Below, piece by piece: positions 59,896 through 64,000 of a stretch of DNA of 64,000 bases. This DNA is from Gephyromycinifex aptenodytis (GTDB lineage Bacteria > Actinomycetota > Actinomycetes > Actinomycetales > Dermatophilaceae): positions 2,170,001-2,234,000 of the forward strand of contig NZ_CP051155.1 in NCBI RefSeq assembly GCF_012277275.1. The letters are read 5' to 3'. A program made the position numbers and the translations under genes. Below the pieces are notes generated by a model. The model was not told the DNA's origin. It did no database searches and was given only the letters and a program-made list of their open reading frames with translations. Numbering within the stretch: position 1 is the first letter of the stretch; each line of letters opens with the position of its first letter.

Positions 59896-60339
59896 TCAGC
59901 CGGCGGAGACAGACAGCTTGACGGTGGCCTGCACCTCGGGGTGCAGCTTCACCGTGGCTTGGTAGTCGCCGGTGGCCTTGATCGGAGCCGCGAACTCGAC
60001 CGTGCGACGGTCGATCTTCACACCCGAGGTCTCCGCCGCGTTCGCGACGTCGGCCGGGGTGATGGCGCCGAACAGACGACCATTTGCGCTCGCGTGCGCC
60101 TTGATGCGCAGCACACGCGACTCGAGCTGGCCTTTAACGCCCTTGGCGTCTTCCAGCGACGCGATCGCACGAGCCTCGCGGCCCTTCTGGATCGCCTCGA
60201 CCTGCTTCTGACCGCCCTTGGTCCAGGGGGTCGCCAGACCGCGCGGGATGAGGAAGTTACGACCGTAGCCGTCCTTGACCTCGACGATGTCGCCGGCAGA
60301 ACCGAGACCCGACACCTCATTGGTGAGAATCAACTTCAT
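59896..60339 (-). CDS. rplI: 50S ribosomal protein L9
   Basis: A 147-residue L9 with the N-terminal rRNA-binding signature [22 protein letters not shown] (slightly changed family wording), a long central helix and a C-terminal domain ending KLSVSAG. Length is normal. It is the last gene of the rpsF-ssb-rpsR-rplI operon. The ATG at 60337-60339 has GAAGGAG upstream. Confidence 0.97.
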   Translation of the reverse strand: MKLILTNEVSGLGSAGDIVEVKDGYGRNFLIPRGLATPWTKGGQKQVEAIQKGREARAIASLEDAKGVKGQLESRVLRIKAHASANGRLFGAITPADVANAAETSGVKIDRRTVEFAAPIKATGDYQATVKLHPEVQATVKLSVSAG

Positions 60340-60374
60340 GATGCTTGCTCCTTCTCGCTGGTGGTGGGTCGGAC

Positions 60375-60611
60375 TCAGCGAGCCGAGCTGGAGTAGGGCA
60401 GCAGGGCCATCTCGCGGGCGTTCTTAACAGCCTTGGCGATGAGGCGCTGCTCCTGGACAGAAACACCGGTCACACGGCGAGCGCGGATCTTGCCGCGGTC
60501 GGAGATGAACTTACGCAGCAGGTTGATGTCCTTGTAATCGATGTTCTCGATCTTTGCTGCCTTGAGCGGGTTGGCCTTTTTCTTGGGCTTGCGCACAACG
60601 GGCTTGGCCAT
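60375..60611 (-). CDS. rpsR: 30S ribosomal protein S18 (cysteine-free form)
   Basis: A 78-residue S18 containing [19 protein letters not shown] and [11 protein letters not shown]. The zinc-binding cysteines of the C+ form are absent (N-terminus [13 protein letters not shown]), so this is the zinc-independent type. In several actinobacteria the two forms are exchanged during zinc limitation; no second rpsR is in the window. Confidence 0.97.
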   Translation of the reverse strand: MAKPVVRKPKKKANPLKAAKIENIDYKDINLLRKFISDRGKIRARRVTGVSVQEQRLIAKAVKNAREMALLPYSSSAR

Positions 60612-60735
60612 CGTGGTGCTCTCCTCGTCTGTGAGAGCCCGGAGTGGGTGCTCCGGGATGGGTCGGTGATGCGAATCCCGCAGGATTCGAGGTTGAGGTG
60701 CGCAGAAGCGCCCTCAGAGAGTGATGCCGATGAGA

Positions 60736-61329
60736 TCAGAACGGAGGTTCGTCGTAGGAGGGGGCGTTACCCCACCCGGGAGCCCCACCGCTCTGCTGGC
60801 CGCCGCCACCGGCCGGGCCGGTCGCCCACGGGTCAGCGTCCGGGCGGGCTGCCCCACCTGGTGCGCCGCCGTAACCGCCGCCTTGCTGGCCGCCGCCGGA
60901 GAAGCCGCCACCCCCCTGGCCGCCACCGCCGCCGCCGGAGAAGCCGCCACCGCCACCGCCGCCACGAGAGGTCTTGTTGACCTTCGCGGTGGCATACCGA
61001 AGCGAGGGGCCGATCTCGTCGACCTCCAGCTCGATGACGGTGCGCTTCTCGCCCTCTTTTGTTTCGTAAGAGCGGGAGCGAAGACGACCACTGACGATGA
61101 CGCGCGCGCCGCGTTGCAGCGACTCGGCGACATTCTCGGCCATGTCACGCCAGGCCGAGCACGACAGGAACAGCGCCTCGCCGTCCTTCCATTCGTTCGT
61201 CTGACGATCGAACGTTCGCGGTGTTGACGCGACGCGGAAGTTGGCGACGGCAGCACCCGAGGGGGTGAACCGGAGTTCCGGGTCGGCAACCAGGTTGCCG
61301 ATCACGGTGATGACGGTTTCGCCTGCCAT
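60736..61329 (-). CDS. ssb: Single-stranded DNA-binding protein
   Basis: A 197-residue SSB. The OB-fold (1-115) includes [20 protein letters not shown] and [12 protein letters not shown] long Gly-rich linker ([15 protein letters not shown] type, 120-180) follows, and the tip SYDEPPF provides the acidic partner-binding peptide. It protects single-stranded DNA and recruits replication proteins. Standard position after rpsF. Confidence 0.96.
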   Translation of the reverse strand: MAGETVITVIGNLVADPELRFTPSGAAVANFRVASTPRTFDRQTNEWKDGEALFLSCSAWRDMAENVAESLQRGARVIVSGRLRSRSYETKEGEKRTVIELEVDEIGPSLRYATAKVNKTSRGGGGGGGFSGGGGGGQGGGGFSGGGQQGGGYGGAPGGAARPDADPWATGPAGGGGQQSGGAPGWGNAPSYDEPPF

Positions 61330-61367
61330 GGACTCGCTCCTGTCTGTGAGGGGTTATCCGAAGCGGA

Positions 61368-61658
61368 TCAGGCCGCGTCGGGGCGGAGCAGCTTGGTGCG
61401 AAGCACCTGCTCGCTCAAACCAAGCTGACGGTCGAGCTCCTTGGCGGTGCTCGGCTCGGCAGTGAAGTTGACGACGATGTAAACGCCCTCGGACTTCTTC
61501 TTGATGTCGTAGGCCAGACGGCGCCGGCCCATCATGTCGATGTTCTCGACGGTGCCCTTGTCATTCTTGATGACATTGAGGAACCGCTCGAGTGTGGGGG
61601 CGACCTGACGGTCGTCAACCTCAGGGTCGAGGATGATCATGAGTTCGTACTGACGCAT
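61368..61658 (-). CDS. rpsF: 30S ribosomal protein S6
   Basis: A 96-residue S6 ([20 protein letters not shown], ending LLRPDAA). The ATG at 61656-61658 has GGAGG about ten bases upstream; an in-frame GTG 12 bases earlier would sit on the ribosome-binding site and is rejected. First gene of the operon. Confidence 0.96.
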   Translation of the reverse strand: MRQYELMIILDPEVDDRQVAPTLERFLNVIKNDKGTVENIDMMGRRRLAYDIKKKSEGVYIVVNFTAEPSTAKELDRQLGLSEQVLRTKLLRPDAA

Positions 61659-62173
61659 GCGAGAACCCACCTCCTTCGGTCTGTGCGGTCACGGTCTCTC
61701 CGTGACAGGAGGGTTGCGAGCGTCACCGGCACCGCCACCGCAAGCGGAAGAAGAGGGCATGGACCCCCTGCTGACCTGGGCTGCGGACTCGTGCTCAACC
61801 ACAGGCTCAGGTCGACGTGCCGGATGAACGAGATCAAGAGTATCGGCAGGACGCGCACGGTGCCGAATCAGCCCACAGGGCGGATGGGCAGGACCTCGCC
61901 CGCGAGGCAGGCTCCGATCCCGCCGCAGCGGCGTTGGCCGAGCAGTACTGACCGAGTTCGAGTACACGCTGGGCTCGAGTAGGGCACGCCTGGCGAGGGC
62001 CCCATGCGTGCCCGTCGCAGGGTCAGGCATCTACGAGCAATTCGTAGCGGTTTTGTGAGCTGCTGAGACACCCATCCAGCAGGGGTGGCGACGGGGTCAG
62101 CCGTAAACAGTCCCCGCACCGACAGCCGTGGTCAGCGGGACCCGCTCGCCACCAGCATCTGCCCTGATCCGCC
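61659..62173. other. 515-bp intergenic region upstream of rpsF
   Basis: Open frames here are short and lack coding character or ribosome-binding sites. It should contain the rpsF promoter on the minus strand, but I could not pick it with confidence. No RNA gene recognised. Confidence 0.5.
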
Positions 62174-63553
62174 TCAGCGGTAGGAGACGACGATGGCGTC
62201 CGGCTCCCCGGTCATCGGGCCCGCGACCTCATCCGGCTCATCTGCCTCCGCGCTCACCCGCAGCCTGCCCTTGGCTCGCGCCGGGCGTTCCAGCGCCGCG
62301 CGGGCGGCGGCGAAGGCCAGCCACAACACCCCCAGAATTCGCAACAGGAGGAACAACCCGAACCAGGCCCCCGACATCGAGGGTTGCGCCTGGTCACGGC
62401 CGCCCAGGTATAGCCACAGAACGACGAAGTACATCCCCTCGGTGGTCACCCAGACCAGGTGGTCGCGCCAGCGCAAACCTGCCAGTGCGACCAGCGGTAG
62501 CAGCCACAACGAGGCCTGCACCGGGAAGGACTTGCCGGTGACGAGCACGATCGCCAGCACAACCAGCGACACTTCGGCCACCGTCGGCCGGTGCCGGGCC
62601 GAGAAGGTTAACGCCACTCCGACGGCCAGAGCCAACACCCAACCCAGGGCGGTCAGCACTGTGAGAATCCCGATCTGCAGCGGCCGTTCCCCCAACGTCG
62701 CCAGATACCACATGGAACCCAGGCCGGCCTCGCCGGCAACCCAGAGCCGGTAAGCCCCGGTCGGATCCAGATGCAGCAGCAGCGCCCCGGCCAGGCTGAT
62801 GACGGTTCCGGAAATGAGCGCCCAACCAGCCATGACGGCCCACCTGCCCGCCACGCCTGCGCGCGCCGCCAAGAGCCCGATCACCACGAGGATGAGCACG
62901 GGATAGGTACGCGCTGCGATGGCCGCGCCCATCAGCACTCCGGCGGACACCGGGTGGTCGCGGCTCCACAGCCACAACGCCACCGAGGTCAACGTGACTC
63001 CCCATAGGTCAGGGGCCACCAGAACCACGAGAATGATCAGCGGGCTCAACGCGACATGCGCCGCATTCCAGGGAGCTGAGCGGCACGTCAGAGTGGTGAG
63101 AACAACCAGCGCCACCAGCAACAGCGCCGCCGTCAGCGCCCAACCCAGATACATGCCCTGCTCATGAGAAAACGACGGCCCCACCGGGGTGAGCAGATCG
63201 ATGAGGCGCAGCAGCAGCGCGGTGCCCATCGGCTGGCCGGCCAGGGCCTCACCGGTAGCGGAGGGCAGGTCCGAATAGCAAGACTTCCAGAAGACGCCCG
63301 GCGCGCCCCAACCGTTCTCCAGGCAGTGTCGTTTCTGCACCAGGCCGCCGGCAAGCAGCAGGGTGGCAGCCACGGTGAGAATCCCGGCGATCGGCGCCCA
63401 GGGCAGCACCCGCAGACCAGAGCGGGGAGAGGTGCCACCGCGCGGCACGGTGCGGATCTGGGCGTACCGCCCGAGCGGGCCCCCAATGACCTCGCTGGCA
63501 GCGGCCACCAAGGGGTCGCGAGAGGGGGCGCCTGTCGCGTCGTGGGGGCTCAT
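62174..63553 (-). CDS. Polytopic membrane protein, GT87-like glycosyltransferase
   Basis: A 459-residue membrane protein with about eleven hydrophobic segments and a periplasmic loop after the first helix (KRHCLENGWGAPGVFWKSCY). It resembles the DUF2029/GT87 mannosyltransferases of actinobacteria that use polyprenyl-phosphate mannose: GAAIAARTYPVLILVV and GKSFPVQASLWLLPL are of that kind. The C-terminal tail is charged and cytosolic. It starts nine bases after the penicillin-binding protein stop, so co-expression in envelope synthesis is likely. The exact sugar acceptor is unknown. Confidence 0.72.
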   Translation of the reverse strand: MSPHDATGAPSRDPLVAAASEVIGGPLGRYAQIRTVPRGGTSPRSGLRVLPWAPIAGILTVAATLLLAGGLVQKRHCLENGWGAPGVFWKSCYSDLPSATGEALAGQPMGTALLLRLIDLLTPVGPSFSHEQGMYLGWALTAALLLVALVVLTTLTCRSAPWNAAHVALSPLIILVVLVAPDLWGVTLTSVALWLWSRDHPVSAGVLMGAAIAARTYPVLILVVIGLLAARAGVAGRWAVMAGWALISGTVISLAGALLLHLDPTGAYRLWVAGEAGLGSMWYLATLGERPLQIGILTVLTALGWVLALAVGVALTFSARHRPTVAEVSLVVLAIVLVTGKSFPVQASLWLLPLVALAGLRWRDHLVWVTTEGMYFVVLWLYLGGRDQAQPSMSGAWFGLFLLLRILGVLWLAFAAARAALERPARAKGRLRVSAEADEPDEVAGPMTGEPDAIVVSYR

Positions 63554-63562
63554 ACAGCAAGG

Positions 63563-64000
63563 TTACGGCGCGCTGCTCGTAGTTCTGTTCCCAGCAGCCG
63601 GGGTGGGGGCCGCCTTGGCGGCTTGTCCTGCACGCTGATTCGCCGCTGCCTGCGTCTCGGAATCCTCTTGCGGTGCTTGCTCATCCTGCGGCGCCGGTTC
63701 AGCGGGCGGGGCTTCTTCGGGGATGTCGCCGCCCTCAGGCGTCTCGCCCTCGGGCTGGGCGGGGTCCTGCGGGATATCGGTGGGACTCCATTCCGGGCTC
63801 GGCTCCTCAGACGTGGGTTGCTCCTGCGGCTGCGGCACCCACTCCGGTTCCTCTTGGGGTTGCTCCTCGTAGGTCGGTTCCGGCGGCTGTGCCTTCTCAT
63901 CCCCGATTCCGGCGCGCGACGGGAAATCGGTCTCGGGAGTGCCGTCGGTGATGTTGCGCATGAACCGGGTCCAGATGTCGACCGGATAGGAGCCACCGGT
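63563..64000 (-). CDS. Penicillin-binding protein, C-terminal part (runs off the window)
   Basis: The last 145 codons of a class A penicillin-binding protein. The first visible residues, TGGSYPVDIWTRFMRNITDG, match the end of the transpeptidase domain of PBP1a/PonA types. They are followed by a tail of about 100 residues rich in Pro, Glu and Gln (EPTYEEQPQEEPEWVPQPQ) and then Ala-rich. Such acidic tails on actinobacterial PBPs lie outside the membrane. The catalytic Ser and glycosyltransferase domain lie beyond base 64000. Confidence 0.85.
   Translation of the reverse strand, partial: TGGSYPVDIWTRFMRNITDGTPETDFPSRAGIGDEKAQPPEPTYEEQPQEEPEWVPQPQEQPTSEEPSPEWSPTDIPQDPAQPEGETPEGGDIPEEAPPAEPAPQDEQAPQEDSETQAAANQRAGQAAKAAPTPAAGNRTTSSAP

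Noticed and set aside
1-64000. CRISPR arrays, rRNA, tRNA genes
   Set aside because: No regularly spaced repeats, rRNA motifs or cloverleaf-like sequences were noticed; a tRNAscan run would settle the tRNA question.

Overview
The window is GC-rich, gene-dense DNA from an actinobacterium, most likely Micrococcales (a Dermatophilaceae-like organism is my guess, at low confidence). The main clue is the block penicillin-binding protein / GT87-like membrane protein / rpsF / ssb / rpsR (a cysteine-free S18) / rplI / dnaB. That order is typical of actinobacteria and usually lies near oriC. Two one-mismatch parS-like sites and a cluster of DnaA-box-like sequences near dnaB fit an origin-proximal position. 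No rRNA, tRNA or CRISPR was recognised.

1-22.8 kb (all minus strand) is a cobalamin-controlled region with three cobalamin riboswitches. Riboswitch 1 precedes a BtuF/BtuC/BtuD-type importer whose ATPase runs off the window start. Riboswitch 2 precedes nine genes that all overlap end to start: a second importer (binding protein, permease, ATPase), a carbon-nitrogen hydrolase, a radical SAM/SPASM enzyme, a CobN-type chelatase, a ChlI-ChlD fusion, a second ChlI, and the cobinamide amidohydrolase CbiZ. Riboswitch 3 precedes one or two tiny ORFs, an unrecognised protein with four clustered cysteines, and two ABC half-transporters whose ATP sites are complementary and asymmetric. Apart from CbiZ and the chelatase subunits, no corrin-ring synthesis gene is present. 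This is the most novel system here: coupled import, metal handling and salvage or remodelling of corrinoids, or possibly cobalt capture by a modified peptide.

22.8-32 kb is a catabolic block: an alpha/beta hydrolase with an Asp nucleophile, then a minus-strand operon of HAD hydrolase, TetR regulator, a collapsed quinone-oxidoreductase-like remnant, a fused biotin-dependent acyl-CoA carboxylase and an acyl-CoA synthetase, followed by a secreted hydrolase.

32-39.5 kb looks like a defence island: an SF2 helicase divergent from a DUF4011-type SF1 helicase with a nuclease-like domain, next to a Kiwa system (kwaA, kwaB). A third helicase with PLD and DUF3427 domains sits at 48.9 kb.

39.7-48.4 kb holds an old yellow enzyme / OhrR-like regulator / medium-chain reductase group, a double-hotdog thioesterase, an acyl-CoA ligase, and a rhodanese operon behind a CsoR/CstR-like palindrome. 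Between them, 43.6-47.4 kb is a recombination scar with an IstB remnant, a broken DUF3800-like gene, a duplicated reductase tail and imperfect direct repeats.

52-64 kb returns to housekeeping genes: dnaB with two inteins, an AlkD-like repair protein, a DinF-type MATE exporter, an IolG-like dehydrogenase, the rpsF-ssb-rpsR-rplI cluster, a GT87-like membrane protein and the C-terminus of a penicillin-binding protein.
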